A stretch of DNA of 64,000 nucleotides. It comes from [Anoxybacillus] calidus (lineage in GTDB: Bacteria; Bacillota; Bacilli; Bacillales; Anoxybacillaceae). The first letter of the stretch is position 1. Every line of letters starts with the position of its first letter. The notes under the pieces were generated by a model, which was not told where the DNA came from, did no database searches, and was given only the letters and a program-made list of their open reading frames with translations. A program made the translations under genes and the position numbers. The stretch spans positions 1-64,000 of the forward strand of contig NZ_JACDUU010000003.1 of the NCBI RefSeq assembly GCF_013760845.1, read 5' to 3'. Positions 18,296 to 34,683 of the stretch are shown one piece after another.

Positions 18296-18568
18296 TGTGG
18301 ATAACTTTTGTTGTTTTGTTGAAAACATGACGAAAACGCCTATATATCCACAAAGTTATCCACTAAAACGAAAGCTTTATCCACATTTTGTGGATAAAGC
18401 TTGTGTTATATATAGGCTTCTTTTATACTTTTTACGTAATATCTTGCCATCATCTTGATAGAATCGTATTTTTTTACTATACAATTACGTAACATTTGAG
18501 GTGGATAAAGTGGAGACAAAAATTTGGGTTGTGGATAACATTGAGGATAAATCGCAATTTTATCCACA
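18296..18568. promoter_or_regulatory. DnaA-box cluster between spoIIR and ywlC
   Basis: Nine DnaA-box-like 9-mers in 273 bp. Perfect TTATCCACA or its complement occurs at 18296-18304 (-), 18377-18385 (+), 18389-18397 (-), 18530-18538 (-) and 18560-18568 (+). One-mismatch boxes lie at 18344-18352, 18356-18364, 18500-18508 and 18542-18550. Several are in facing pairs, and the last four overlap the ribosome binding site and first codons of ywlC. B. subtilis has a known stable DnaA-binding region at ywlC. Confidence 0.85.
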
Positions 18569-19553
18569 AATTTCACAGGCTGCAGAATTGCTGCGGGCGA
18601 ATGAAATTGTTGCATTCCCGACAGAAACGGTATATGGATTAGGGGCGAACGCTACAGATACAGCTGCGGTGGAGAAAATTTTTATGGCGAAAGGTCGTCC
18701 AAGCGACAATCCGTTGATTGTTCATATCGCTCAGTTGCAACAGCTTGAAGAAATCGCGACAGATATTCCAGCTTTTGCTTACAAATTAATGGAACGTTTT
18801 TGGCCAGGGCCATTAACGCTTGTACTGAAGACAAAAGGAAAGATTTCCGAAAAGGTAACGGCAGGGCTTCCGACTGTCGCGGTGCGCATGCCGAATCATC
18901 CGGTTGCTTTAGCATTAATTCAAGAGTGTCGTCTGCCGATTGCTGCACCAAGCGCAAATTTATCCGGCCGTCCAAGCCCAACAACAGCCAAGCATGTTTA
19001 TGATGATTTAAACGGGCGTATTGCCGGTATTGTTGATGGAGGGGAAACAGGCGTTGGAGTGGAATCAACGGTGTTAGACTGCACAGAAGAAATTCCCGTT
19101 ATTTTGCGTCCAGGCGGTGTTACGAAAGAAGAAATTGAACAAGTGATTGGTAAGGTACGTATCGATGCAGCTCTTGAAGACAAAACAGCAACTCCGAAAT
19201 CGCCGGGCATGAAATATACACACTATGCTCCAAAGTCTCCCGTGATTATCATCGAAGGAAGCCGTACCTTTTTACAGCACCTTGTTGATGAACAACGAAA
19301 AAACGGTATGAAAGTTGGTATATTGACAACCGAGGAAAATAAAGATTTTTATCAAGCAGACGTTGTTCTCCCGTGCGGACGGCGTGAGGACTTACATACC
19401 GTTGCAGCGCATCTGTATCAAGTATTGAGACATTTTGATGAGACGGATGTGGAACTCATTTATAGTGAAAGCTTTCCTGTAGAAGGGATTGGCTCGGCAA
19501 TTATGAATCGATTGAAGAAAGCCGCTGGATATCAGGTAATTCGCGAAAAATAG
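18510..19553 (+). CDS. ywlC: Threonylcarbamoyl-AMP synthase (Sua5/TsaC)
   Basis: Makes threonylcarbamoyl-AMP from threonine, bicarbonate and ATP for the t6A modification of tRNAs that read ANN codons. The 347-residue protein has the YrdC domain (about 20-210, with [24 protein letters not shown] and [14 protein letters not shown]) and a C-terminal Sua5 domain joined by [14 protein letters not shown] 18510 gives METKIWVVD, aligned with the B. subtilis start, with GAGGTGG upstream; GTG 18501 lies within that site. DnaA boxes cover the start, so DnaA may influence its expression (inference). Confidence 0.95.
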   Translation: METKIWVVDNIEDKSQFYPQISQAAELLRANEIVAFPTETVYGLGANATDTAAVEKIFMAKGRPSDNPLIVHIAQLQQLEEIATDIPAFAYKLMERFWPGPLTLVLKTKGKISEKVTAGLPTVAVRMPNHPVALALIQECRLPIAAPSANLSGRPSPTTAKHVYDDLNGRIAGIVDGGETGVGVESTVLDCTEEIPVILRPGGVTKEEIEQVIGKVRIDAALEDKTATPKSPGMKYTHYAPKSPVIIIEGSRTFLQHLVDEQRKNGMKVGILTTEENKDFYQADVVLPCGRREDLHTVAAHLYQVLRHFDETDVELIYSESFPVEGIGSAIMNRLKKAAGYQVIREK

Positions 19554-19614
19554 TCTTCTAAACTTCTTCGGACATGCATATGTTGACAATAAGGCAGGTC
19601 CGAGGAGGGGAACC

Positions 19615-20169
19615 ATGGAAACATTAATCGGTGAGTTCATTACATTATGCATGATGGCGTTTGCTTTAGGAATGGACGCCTTTTCGATAGGATTAGGAAT
19701 GGGACTAATTCGTTTGCGTTTAAAGCAAATTTTTTATATAGGGCTGACGATCGGGATGTTTCATATGTTTATGCCTTTATTTGGTATGTGGCTTGGTCGC
19801 TTTTTATCGCAGCAGTTCGGGGCAATCGCTTCTTACATCGGTGGTTTTTTGCTTTTAATTTTAGGAGGGCAAATGGTTGTTTCGTCTTTTAGGAAGGACA
19901 ATGAGCCGTTTATTTCTCCCTTAGGAATCGGCTTGCTTTTTTTTTCCTTAAGCGTCAGTTTAGATAGTTTTTCGGTTGGTCTTAGTTTAGGGATTTATGG
20001 CGCAAGGACAGTATTAGCCATTATGCTGTTCGGTTTGTTCAGCATGGTTCTTACATGGGGCGGTCTTTTGCTTGGTCACAGATTTCAGCAATGGCTTGGA
20101 GTGTACAGCGAGGTGTTGGGAGGAAGCATTCTTTTTGCATTCGGGGTTAAATTATTATGTTCTTTCTAG
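19615..20169 (+). CDS. mntP: Manganese efflux pump MntP
   Basis: A 184-residue membrane protein with six predicted transmembrane helices, exporting Mn(II). Two LysE-like repeats each carry the acidic motif typical of the family: [14 protein letters not shown] in the first helix and [14 protein letters not shown] in the fourth. ATG follows GAGGAGGGG. I see no yybP-ykoY riboswitch in the 61 nt upstream of the start. Position after ywlC matches B. subtilis ywlD. The TAG stop abuts a CTGACC-family terminator. Confidence 0.93.
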   Translation: METLIGEFITLCMMAFALGMDAFSIGLGMGLIRLRLKQIFYIGLTIGMFHMFMPLFGMWLGRFLSQQFGAIASYIGGFLLLILGGQMVVSSFRKDNEPFISPLGIGLLFFSLSVSLDSFSVGLSLGIYGARTVLAIMLFGLFSMVLTWGGLLLGHRFQQWLGVYSEVLGGSILFAFGVKLLCSF

Positions 20170-20281
20170 GAGCTGACCCAAACAAAAGTGTCTGACCTCA
20201 CGCACATGTCATATCATATATTATTCATGGCTCCAATGTTTATTTGAGGGGGACACTTTGCTTGGGTCAGCCTCTTTTTTC
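20167..20281 (+). terminator. CTGACC-family palindromic terminator (long form)
   Basis: GGAGCTGACCCAAACAAAAGTGTCTGACCTCACG at one end faces GGGGGACACTTTGCTTGGGTCAGCCTC plus six T at the other. It starts within the mntP stop codon. Confidence 0.8.
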
Positions 20282-20388
20282 ATATCCACTATATTTAACA
20301 GAAAAATTCCATTATAATATTAATAACATTGTATGGAGCTACTTTTGCAAGATCAACGATGTTTGTCTGTATATAAGGAGTGTTGATG

Positions 20389-20823
20389 ATGGCAAATCAT
20401 ATTTTGTTTGTGTGCACAGGAAATACGTGCCGAAGCCCAATGGCTGCAGCGTTATTAAAAAATAAAAATCTTCCTGGTGTCGAAGTGAAGTCAGCAGGGG
20501 TTTTTGCGATGGACGGTAGCGATGCCTCAGAACATGCAAAAACAGTATTAGCGGAAAAAGGGGTGGAGATGGCCCATCAATCCTCGATGTTAACGAAAGA
20601 GCATGTAGAGTGGGCGACATATATTTTGACCATGACAGAAGGACACAAACAACATGTGATTAGCCGCTTTCCGGAAGCGAAGGATAAAACATTTACCTTA
20701 AAAGAATTTGTCTTGGGGGAAAGCGGGGATATATTTGATCCTTTTGGTGGCTCTGTAGAGACGTATCGTCAAACAAGGGAGGAGTTGGAACAGTTAATTG
20801 AACAGTTGGCAAATAAATTATAG
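20389..20823 (+). CDS. ywlE: Protein-arginine phosphatase YwlE
   Basis: Low-molecular-weight phosphatase fold that removes phosphate from arginine residues marked by the McsB kinase, opposing ClpCP targeting. The active-site loop CTGNTCRS (Cys9, Arg15) has Thr13 at the position that sets phospho-arginine preference in this family, and the general-acid Asp is in IFDPFGG. The 144-residue protein starts at ATG 20389, 8 nt after AAGGAG; ATG 20386 and GTG 20380 are in frame but closer to that site. Confidence 0.94.
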   Translation: MANHILFVCTGNTCRSPMAAALLKNKNLPGVEVKSAGVFAMDGSDASEHAKTVLAEKGVEMAHQSSMLTKEHVEWATYILTMTEGHKQHVISRFPEAKDKTFTLKEFVLGESGDIFDPFGGSVETYRQTREELEQLIEQLANKL

Positions 20824-20970
20824 AAAATAAGCCGAAAAAACGATTAGATGATTGGTTAGAACACGTCTTGTTTTGGACGAGGCTTAATGATATCGAATCA
20901 TAACGGATGTTATTATCGCTCTGCTTGGTGTTATCTAGTGATAAGCCAAGCATACATAGGGGGATTTAAG

Positions 20971-22260
20971 ATGCAGGAGAAAATGGGATATAGATTTAGC
21001 TTACGTTTAAAGCTTGTTGCGTTTACAACGATATTAGCCGTGATTACTTATTCAACGAGTGCATTTTATATCTATTATCTGTATGATTTTGTATCTCATC
21101 TAATCAGTGAACATCTCTTTACAATTATCACTCTATTATTAGGTGTTTTTTGGTCGGGGGTGTTGGCGTATTTTGCCGCCGGTTTCATTACGAAACCATT
21201 AAAGGAGCTTGAACAAGTGGCAATGAAGGCAGCTAATGGACAAATTAACGAAGATGTGCCTGTTTCAAAATCTGATGATGAAATTCGTTCATTAGGCTTG
21301 GCTTTTAATGAAATGCTTCACAATTTGCGCTCAATAGTGAAAAATATTGAAAAAAACTTTGAGAATACAAATCAGAAAGTTATGGAGATTACGAAAGCTT
21401 CTAGTGTGGCAGTGGAGCAATCAGAAAACATTGCCCGTACGATTGAAGAAATTTCTAAGGGAGCTGATCATTCAGCCGTTTCGATGCAGACGACAGCCGA
21501 ATCAGTAGATGATCTATTGCGAATCGCGAATCAAGTACAGCAAAAAGCGCAGCAGTCAGAACAATTGTCTGTTGAGATGGTTGAAACATTAGATACAAGC
21601 AAACAAGTCATTCATTCACTTGTTACAGGTATTCAAAATTTGGCGAAAAACAATCAGGCTTCGTTACAGTCCGTTCACCGTTTGGAGCAGCATGCAAAAG
21701 AAGTGGAAAATATTATCTCGCTTGTCGGGGATATTGCCGGACAAACGAATTTATTAGCCTTAAACGCTTCGATTGAAGCAGCGCGTGCCGGGGAGCATGG
21801 CAAAGGGTTCGCGGTTGTTGCTGAAGAAGTGCGCAAGTTGGCGGATGAAAGCGCGAAGGCCGTCCAAGGAATTTCAGAGCTGATACAAAACATTCAACAG
21901 GAAGTTACCCGTGTTGTTGTGCAAATGAATGAGCAAGTAAAATTAGCCAACGAGGAAGCGGCGAAAGGAAGCGACACAAACCGTGCCATTACTGAGATGA
22001 CGCATTCGATTCATGAAGTTGCTAATGCAGTCAAACAAATTGCCAAACTTGTCGAACAGCAAATGGAGCATATTGAGCGTACTTCCATTCAGTCGCAAGA
22101 AGTAGCGGCCATCGCTGAAGAAACATCGGCGGGGGCGCTTGAAGTGACAACGACAACACAAGAACAAACAGCCATGATTAATCATGTCAATGAGCTTGCT
22201 CAACAGTTGGCAGAGCAGGCTGAAAAATTAAAACACACCATTGAACGTTTTTCATTATAA
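20971..22260 (+). CDS. Methyl-accepting chemotaxis protein with minimal outer loop
   Basis: A 429-residue chemoreceptor-like signalling protein. Two transmembrane helices (about 14-36 and 45-68) are separated by only about ten residues, so there is no external ligand-binding domain. A HAMP domain follows ([19 protein letters not shown]), then a long cytoplasmic coiled coil with the conserved hairpin tip [34 protein letters not shown] split here for length. It should act on CheA/CheW; with no periplasmic sensor it may respond to membrane state or energy (inference). ATG 20971 has TAGGGGG 8 nt upstream. B. subtilis lacks a receptor between ywlE and rpiB. Confidence 0.9.
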   Translation: MQEKMGYRFSLRLKLVAFTTILAVITYSTSAFYIYYLYDFVSHLISEHLFTIITLLLGVFWSGVLAYFAAGFITKPLKELEQVAMKAANGQINEDVPVSKSDDEIRSLGLAFNEMLHNLRSIVKNIEKNFENTNQKVMEITKASSVAVEQSENIARTIEEISKGADHSAVSMQTTAESVDDLLRIANQVQQKAQQSEQLSVEMVETLDTSKQVIHSLVTGIQNLAKNNQASLQSVHRLEQHAKEVENIISLVGDIAGQTNLLALNASIEAARAGEHGKGFAVVAEEVRKLADESAKAVQGISELIQNIQQEVTRVVVQMNEQVKLANEEAAKGSDTNRAITEMTHSIHEVANAVKQIAKLVEQQMEHIERTSIQSQEVAAIAEETSAGALEVTTTTQEQTAMINHVNELAQQLAEQAEKLKHTIERFSL

Positions 22261-22362
22261 TAGGCTGTCATGAAACATCATCAGTGGCAGAACATCCTTT
22301 TTTGCTAAGCAAAGAGGCAGCAGCTGATGGGATAAAATAAACAATAAAAGCTGAAATTAATG

Positions 22363-22410
22363 AAAAAGCCGCCTTCTATCATTTAAAATGAAAAGAAGGG
22401 CGGCTTTTTC
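22363..22410 (+). terminator. Intrinsic terminator after the chemoreceptor
   Basis: AAAAAGCCGCC/GGGCGGCTTTTT stem with inner CTTCT/AGAAG pairing, then T-rich. Confidence 0.85.
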
Positions 22411-22457
22411 TAAAAGAGCATTCCCGTGCAGCGATATCAATGAAGGAGGAAAAAAGA

Positions 22458-22904
22458 ATGAAAGTAGCCATTGCTTCCGATCATGGCGGGGTCAATATTC
22501 GTGAAGAAATAAAAAAACTGATGGACGAAATGGGCATCGAATATATTGATTTAGGCTGTGAATGCGGCACATCCGTAGATTATCCTGATTATGCGATTCC
22601 TGTAGCGGAAAAAGTGGCTAGAGGCGAAGTGGACCGCGGAATTTTAATTTGCGGTACAGGTATTGGCATGAGTATTGCCGCTAACAAAGTCAAGGGAGTT
22701 CGTTGCGCCCTCGTTCATGATGTATTCAGTGCAAGAGCGACGCGCGAACATAACGACAGCAATGTATTGGCGATGGGAGAGCGCGTCATTGGCCCAGGAT
22801 TAGCCCGAGAAATTGCAAAAGTATGGCTCACAACGGAATATGAAGGCGGTCGTCACGAAAATCGCTTAAATAAAATTAAAAAGTACGAAGAAGAAAATTT
22901 ATAA
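22458..22904 (+). CDS. rpiB: Ribose-5-phosphate isomerase B
   Basis: Interconverts ribose 5-phosphate and ribulose 5-phosphate. The 148-residue RpiB/LacAB protein has the N-terminal VAIASDHGG, the catalytic Cys65 in CGTGIGMSIAANK, and the REHNDSNVLAMG segment. ATG 22458 follows AAGGAGG; an upstream in-frame ATG at 22440 overlaps that site. It forms a likely operon with ywlG (26-nt gap). It complements the transaldolase at 2.8 kb in pentose phosphate metabolism. Confidence 0.95.
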   Translation: MKVAIASDHGGVNIREEIKKLMDEMGIEYIDLGCECGTSVDYPDYAIPVAEKVARGEVDRGILICGTGIGMSIAANKVKGVRCALVHDVFSARATREHNDSNVLAMGERVIGPGLAREIAKVWLTTEYEGGRHENRLNKIKKYEEENL

Positions 22905-22930
22905 ATCATTTTGTTGAGGGGGAATGAAGA

Positions 22931-23506
22931 ATGTCTGCTGATTTACAACAATGGAAGCAGCAATGGCAAACGATTTTGCAAGAGTTTCGTAAGCAAGTTC
23001 CCCTCTCTTCTGAGCAAATTGTTGTCATCGGCTGCAGCACGAGCGAAGTCATCGGTCAAAAGATTGGCACAGCTGGCACAACGGAAGTGGCGGAAATGCT
23101 GTTTAATGAACTGAAAAAGCTACAAGAAGAAACAGGGGTACAGCTCGCTTTTCAGTGCTGTGAGCATCTCAACCGCGCTTTGGTTGTAGAAAAGAAAACA
23201 GCCGTCGAGAATAAGCTGGAGATTGTATCGGTCATTCCGGTGCGTTCAGCGGGAGGCGCGATGGCTGAATATGCGTACCATCACTTGCAAGAGCCGGTTG
23301 TTGTCGAATTTATTAAGGCGGATGCAGGTATTGACATCGGTGATACGCTCATCGGTATGCATTTGAAGCATGTCGCTGTACCGGTTCGTACGTCATTGAA
23401 ACAAGTTGGACATGCCCATGTTACCTTGGCGAAGACAAGACCGAAATTGATTGGTGGCGCGAGAGCGGTTTATTCATTAGAAAATCCGAATATATCATGC
23501 AGTTAA
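22931..23506 (+). CDS. ywlG: YwlG, UPF0340 family protein
   Basis: A 191-residue member of the UPF0340 (TIGR01440) family, conserved in Firmicutes next to rpiB or glyA; function not established. The sequence shows alpha/beta character with glycine-rich turns ([19 protein letters not shown] and [15 protein letters not shown]). ATG with GAGGGGGAA upstream. The conserved neighbourhood (rpiB, glyA, upp) suggests a link to sugar phosphate or one-carbon metabolism, but that is guilt by association only. Confidence 0.88.
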   Translation: MSADLQQWKQQWQTILQEFRKQVPLSSEQIVVIGCSTSEVIGQKIGTAGTTEVAEMLFNELKKLQEETGVQLAFQCCEHLNRALVVEKKTAVENKLEIVSVIPVRSAGGAMAEYAYHHLQEPVVVEFIKADAGIDIGDTLIGMHLKHVAVPVRTSLKQVGHAHVTLAKTRPKLIGGARAVYSLENPNISCS

Positions 23507-23566
23507 TAAGAATTTTGTTCACTTTTTTCTTTTAAAAAGCGGTAAAAAGCTGTTAAAATAGAAGGG

Positions 23567-23580
23567 AATATTCGAATATT
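23567..23580. promoter_or_regulatory. 14-bp perfect palindrome upstream of glyA
   Basis: AATATTCGAATATT, 22 bp before the glyA start. The TTCGAA core recalls half of a PurBox (AWWWCCGAACWWT) with two mismatches; glyA belongs to the PurR regulon in B. subtilis. No second box was found at the usual spacing, so the assignment is weak. Confidence 0.3.
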
Positions 23581-23602
23581 TCATAAAAAGGGGGAGCCGG
23601 CG

Positions 23603-24841
23603 ATGAATTACTTGCCACAGCAAGATCCGCAAGTTTTTCAAGCGATTCAAAATGAATTAAAAAGACAGCAAACAAAAATTGAGTTAATTGCTTCTGAAAA
23701 CTTTGTCAGCCGTGCAGTCATGGAGGCGCAAGGTTCTGTATTAACAAACAAATATGCAGAAGGATATCCTGGCCGTCGTTATTATGGTGGCTGCGAACAT
23801 GTCGATGTCGTGGAAGATTTGGCACGTGAACGGGCGAAGCAATTGTTTGGCGCAGAACATGTGAACGTTCAACCACATTCTGGCGCTCAAGCGAACATGG
23901 CTGTTTATTTTACTGTTCTTGAGCATGGGGATACAGTGCTTGGCATGAATTTGTCCCACGGCGGTCACTTAACACATGGAAGCCCGGTGAATTTCAGCGG
24001 TATTCAATATAATTTCGTTGAATATGGTGTAGATCCAGAAACGCACACCATTAATTATGATGATGTGTTGGAAAAAGCGCGCTTACATAAACCAAAATTA
24101 ATTGTAGCTGGTGCAAGCGCATATCCTCGCGTCATTGACTTTAAACGTTTCCGCGAAATTGCCGATGAAGTTGGTGCTTATTTAATGGTGGATATGGCGC
24201 ATATCGCAGGTCTTGTTGCGGCAGGTCTTCATCCTAACCCTGTGCCTTATGCGCATTTTGTCACGACGACAACGCACAAAACATTGCGTGGACCGCGCGG
24301 CGGCATGATTCTTTGCAAAGAGGAATTTGCAAAGCAAATTGACAAGGCCATCTTTCCAGGTATCCAAGGGGGGCCGTTAATGCATGTCATTGCGGCAAAA
24401 GCAGTGGCGCTTGGCGAAGCGTTGCAAGATAGCTTTAAAACATATGCACAAAACATTGTGAACAATGCAAAACGTTTAGCAGAATCGTTAATGAAAGAAG
24501 GCTTTACACTTGTTTCCGGCGGCACGGACAACCATTTATTATTAATCGATTTACGTTCATTAAATTTAACAGGTAAAGTCGCGGAAAAAGTGCTTGATGA
24601 AGTTGGGATCACTGTAAACAAAAATACAATTCCATACGATCCAGAAAGCCCGTTTGTTACAAGTGGCATTCGCATCGGAACAGCAGCTGTAACAAGCCGA
24701 GGTTTTGGTCTTGAAGAAATGGACGAAATCGCTAGCATCATCGCTTTAACATTGAAAAACATCGACAACGAAGAAAAACTGGAAGAAGCAAGAAAACGCG
24801 TCGCTGCCCTTACGGAGAAGTTCCCTCTTTATGGGGTCTGA
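23603..24841 (+). CDS. glyA: Serine hydroxymethyltransferase
   Basis: PLP enzyme that converts serine and tetrahydrofolate to glycine and methylene-tetrahydrofolate, the main one-carbon source. The 412-residue protein has the substrate-contact [23 protein letters not shown], and the PLP lysine Lys226 in [17 protein letters not shown] follows GGGGGAG. The protein ends FPLYGV, because a GGGGTCTGACCCC palindrome runs across the stop codon; B. subtilis GlyA continues as FPLYKELDY, so the last few residues differ or are lost here. This tail is not part of the active site. Confidence 0.96.
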   Translation: MNYLPQQDPQVFQAIQNELKRQQTKIELIASENFVSRAVMEAQGSVLTNKYAEGYPGRRYYGGCEHVDVVEDLARERAKQLFGAEHVNVQPHSGAQANMAVYFTVLEHGDTVLGMNLSHGGHLTHGSPVNFSGIQYNFVEYGVDPETHTINYDDVLEKARLHKPKLIVAGASAYPRVIDFKRFREIADEVGAYLMVDMAHIAGLVAAGLHPNPVPYAHFVTTTTHKTLRGPRGGMILCKEEFAKQIDKAIFPGIQGGPLMHVIAAKAVALGEALQDSFKTYAQNIVNNAKRLAESLMKEGFTLVSGGTDNHLLLIDLRSLNLTGKVAEKVLDEVGITVNKNTIPYDPESPFVTSGIRIGTAAVTSRGFGLEEMDEIASIIALTLKNIDNEEKLEEARKRVAALTEKFPLYGV

Positions 24842-24893
24842 CCCCCGATGCGTTAAAGTATTAAAGAGGCTGTTTGAGACAGCCTCTTTTTTT
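24833..24893 (+). terminator. GGGGTCTGACCCC palindrome plus terminator of glyA
   Basis: GGGGTCTGACCCCC (24833-24846) carries the glyA TGA. It is followed by AAAGAGGCTGT/ACAGCCTCTTT with a short loop and seven T (24862-24893), a strong intrinsic terminator. Confidence 0.85.
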
Positions 24894-24922
24894 ACAATTT
24901 TTTGCTGTTTTCGACACGATTG

Positions 24923-24951
24923 TTGAACAAGTTTGTCTTTTTCGGTAGAAT
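24923..24951 (+). promoter_or_regulatory. Sigma-A promoter of upp
   Basis: TTGAAC (24923-24928), 17-bp spacer, TAGAAT (24946-24951), 36 bp before the upp start. Confidence 0.6.
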
Positions 24952-24965
24952 TTAATGAAGTGTAA

Positions 24966-25616
<651 letters not shown>

Positions 25617-25649
25617 CCCCATCGTTGATCATCTCTCGTGCATAGAGCG

Positions 25650-25683
25650 AACGCTAAGTGTCAAAGGCGCTTAGCGTTTTTTT
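25650..25683 (+). terminator. Intrinsic terminator after upp
   Basis: AACGCTAAG/CTTAGCGTT stem followed by seven T. Confidence 0.87.
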
Positions 25684-25788
25684 ATGGGAAAAACCATTAT
25701 AACAATAAGAAAAGAAAAATTCATTAATAAATTGTGACAATTTATTAACAATTATAGGAGATTATTTACTTTTTTCATCGTAAACACA

Positions 25789-25817
25789 TTGACATTGCCG
25801 GGTCCCTATTGTATGCT
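25789..25817 (+). promoter_or_regulatory. Sigma-A promoter of the ATP synthase operon
   Basis: Perfect TTGACA (25789-25794), 17-bp spacer, TATGCT (25812-25817). The leader to the first gene is about 90 nt. Confidence 0.7.
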
Positions 25818-25916
25818 TACAAGGGATAATAATGATAAGGTTTTCATAACGTTAGAAAATAAGTTTTATTCCTCTAATTTTTCATGAAATTAGATTTAAG
25901 TGAGGATTATCGATTT

Positions 25917-26138
25917 ATGCGCCCAAATCAACGCCATCCTCTTCAAGCAATCGGCTTGATGTCCGCAATTGCATCCCAGTTGGTCGGTTCGATTTTAGTC
26001 GGCATATTCGGCGGCAGATGGATCGATCGACAGTTTGATACGGAGCCTCTCTTTTTAATTATTGGGTTACTGCTTGGACTTGCTACAGGTGTATATGCCG
26101 TGTTACGAACAGTTCGTCAATATTTTTCAGGAGACTAA
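25917..26138 (+). CDS. atpZ: AtpZ-like small membrane protein of the atp operon
   Basis: A 73-residue protein with two transmembrane helices (IASQLVGSILVGIFGGRWID and LFLIIGLLLGLATGVYAVL), matching the AtpZ/AtpI family (PF09527) that precedes atpI in alkaliphilic and thermophilic bacilli. The family has been linked to Mg/Ca transport and to assembly of the ATP synthase. ATG 25917 is preferred because GTGAGG lies upstream; the ATG at 25884 (84 residues) has no visible ribosome binding site. Confidence 0.8.
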   Translation: MRPNQRHPLQAIGLMSAIASQLVGSILVGIFGGRWIDRQFDTEPLFLIIGLLLGLATGVYAVLRTVRQYFSGD

Positions 26139-26143
26139 GCTAC

Positions 26144-27246
<1,103 letters not shown>

Positions 27247-27286
27247 TTTATAAAACCAATTCAATAAATTTTAATAAATATTTTAA

Positions 27287-29025
<1,739 letters not shown>

Positions 29026-29035
29026 AGATTTGTAG

Positions 29036-30559
<1,524 letters not shown>

Positions 30560-30642
30560 AATAGCATAGGAACAGAAGGGGACACTTCTTCTGTTCCGCT
30601 TCTCCTTTACGTGAAAATAGATTCAGCGCAAAAAGGTGGTGA

Positions 30643-31506
<864 letters not shown>

Positions 31507-31520
31507 TGATAGCTGCATAA

Positions 31521-32975
<1,455 letters not shown>

Positions 32976-33000
32976 TTTTGGGACCTAGGAGGTATTTTAA

Positions 33001-33405
<405 letters not shown>

Positions 33406-33424
33406 TTATATGATGATAAGGAAG

Positions 33425-33476
33425 GGGCTGACCCAAAAGGAATTAAAAATTTCCTTTAAGGGGTCGCCCTTCTTAT
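33425..33476. terminator. CTGACC-family terminator (short form) after atpC
   Basis: GGGGCTGACCCAAAAGGAA faces TTCCTTTAAGGGGTCGCCC, then TTCTTATTTT. The 3' end of the small minus-strand ORF abuts it, so it may serve both strands. Confidence 0.75.
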
Positions 33477-33637
33477 TTTGCAAAAAATATAAAAGAGAAT
33501 CGCTCCATTTGATAAAATTGTTCTTTGCGATGGGCTCTTTGTCCTTGTTTAACCGCTCGAATAGAGGCAACTGGAGATTCAGTGATTGCAATGCCAAGGT
33601 TTTTCTTCTGTTTGATGCTTATATGATAAATCCTCAT
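33473..33637 (-). CDS. Small hypothetical protein, 54 residues
   Basis: A short reading frame on the minus strand with protein-like composition: MRIYHISIKQ start, a central GIAITESPVASIRAV and a basic, aromatic tail ending FSFIFFAK. A GGCTAGGAAA stretch just before the ATG could serve as ribosome binding site. I do not recognise the family. The frame ends exactly at the atpC terminator element. It could be an intact small gene or the tail of a decayed one. A longer overlapping minus-strand frame runs through the terminator palindrome and looks less likely. Confidence 0.45.
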   Translation of the reverse strand: MRIYHISIKQKKNLGIAITESPVASIRAVKQGQRAHRKEQFYQMERFSFIFFAK

Positions 33638-33797
33638 TTTCCTAGCCTTAACCTCTACCTATCATGTCAAATAATTTATAAACACTACCTTGCAATAAAA
33701 GATACTGAGTGATATATTATATTTGCCGGCTACATTTTACAGATTGGTACTGAATAATGAAAGGTAGTGGATAATATATGGATAGGGTGATGAAACA

Positions 33798-34127
33798 TTG
33801 AACGTACAATTTAAAAAAGGTGTACTAGAGCTTTGTGTGCTTGTGCTATTGGATAAACAGGATCGGTACGGATACGAGCTAGTACAGAAGATTTCTGATC
33901 AAATTGAAATATCGGAAGGATCTATATATCCATTATTGAGAAGGTTAACGAAAGAAGGGTATTTCACAACGTATTTACAAGAATCGAGTGAGGGCCCTTC
34001 AAGGAAGTACTATAAACTTACAAATAAAGGAAGAAAGTATTTATACCAACTTATTGATGAATGGAACGAATTTTCCAATGGAGTGAATCAATTGATTAAG
34101 GAAGGTGTGAACCATGACGAAAGATAA
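33798..34127 (+). CDS. PadR family transcriptional regulator
   Basis: A 109-residue winged-helix regulator with the PadR signature: LELCVLVLLDKQDRYGYELVQKI, then SEGSIYPLLRRLTKEGY and the wing SRKYYKLTNKG, ending in a dimerisation helix. TTG start at 33798, with AGGGTGA 7 nt upstream. It overlaps the next gene by 14 nt and probably represses its own operon; the upstream region (33700-33780) holds AT-rich repeats GATACTGAGTGATATA / GGTACTGAATAATG that could be operators. This PadR + HAAS + DUF4097 arrangement recurs in Firmicutes. Confidence 0.88.
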   Translation: MNVQFKKGVLELCVLVLLDKQDRYGYELVQKISDQIEISEGSIYPLLRRLTKEGYFTTYLQESSEGPSRKYYKLTNKGRKYLYQLIDEWNEFSNGVNQLIKEGVNHDER

Positions 34128-34683
34128 ATTTTTACAACAACTAAATGACTCCTTAAAACGATTATCTGAAAAAGAACGTGCAGATATTTTACAAGACTAT
34201 GAAGAACATTTTACTTTCGGATTAGAGGAAGGAAAAACCGAAGAAGAAATTGCGGCATCATTAGGTTCTCCATCTCAAATAGCAAAAGAGATATTGGCAG
34301 ATTATCATCTTGACAAAGTAACGACGAGTGCGACGCTAGGAAATATGTTCCGTGCAATTTGGGCAGTAATTGGATTAGGTTTTTTCAATTTAGTAATTGT
34401 TTTTGCGCCTGCCATTGCATTAGCAGCATTCATTTTTTCGGGTTGGGTGATGGGAATATCACTTATAGCCTCCCCGCTTCTCGTTATTATTGATGCTATT
34501 TTACATCCAAGTGCATTTACATTAAAACTCTTTAATCTTTTCGTTTCTTTAGCACTTTGTGGTATTGGATATTTCATTGTAATCGGTATGTTATTTGTAA
34601 CGAAACTAGCTAAAAACGGATTTGTTCGCTATTTAAAGTTTAATGTAGCGCTAGTGAAAGGTGGTTTAAAGCATGATCAATAA
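34114..34683 (+). CDS. HAAS-domain (DUF1700) membrane protein
   Basis: A 189-residue protein: N-terminal helical HAAS domain (about 1-70, with LSEKERADILQDYEEHF and IAASLGSPSQIAKEI), then about three transmembrane helices (about 80-165). The HAAS domain is found next to PadR regulators and is thought to relay envelope signals. ATG overlaps the end of the regulator gene, and the stop overlaps the start of the DUF4097 gene, so the three are one translationally coupled operon. Confidence 0.85.
   Translation: MTKDKFLQQLNDSLKRLSEKERADILQDYEEHFTFGLEEGKTEEEIAASLGSPSQIAKEILADYHLDKVTTSATLGNMFRAIWAVIGLGFFNLVIVFAPAIALAAFIFSGWVMGISLIASPLLVIIDAILHPSAFTLKLFNLFVSLALCGIGYFIVIGMLFVTKLAKNGFVRYLKFNVALVKGGLKHDQ

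Noticed and set aside
20815-20845. Sigma-D promoter for the chemoreceptor (TAAA...GCCGAAAA)
   Set aside because: Spacing of 13 and an incomplete -10 make it unconvincing.
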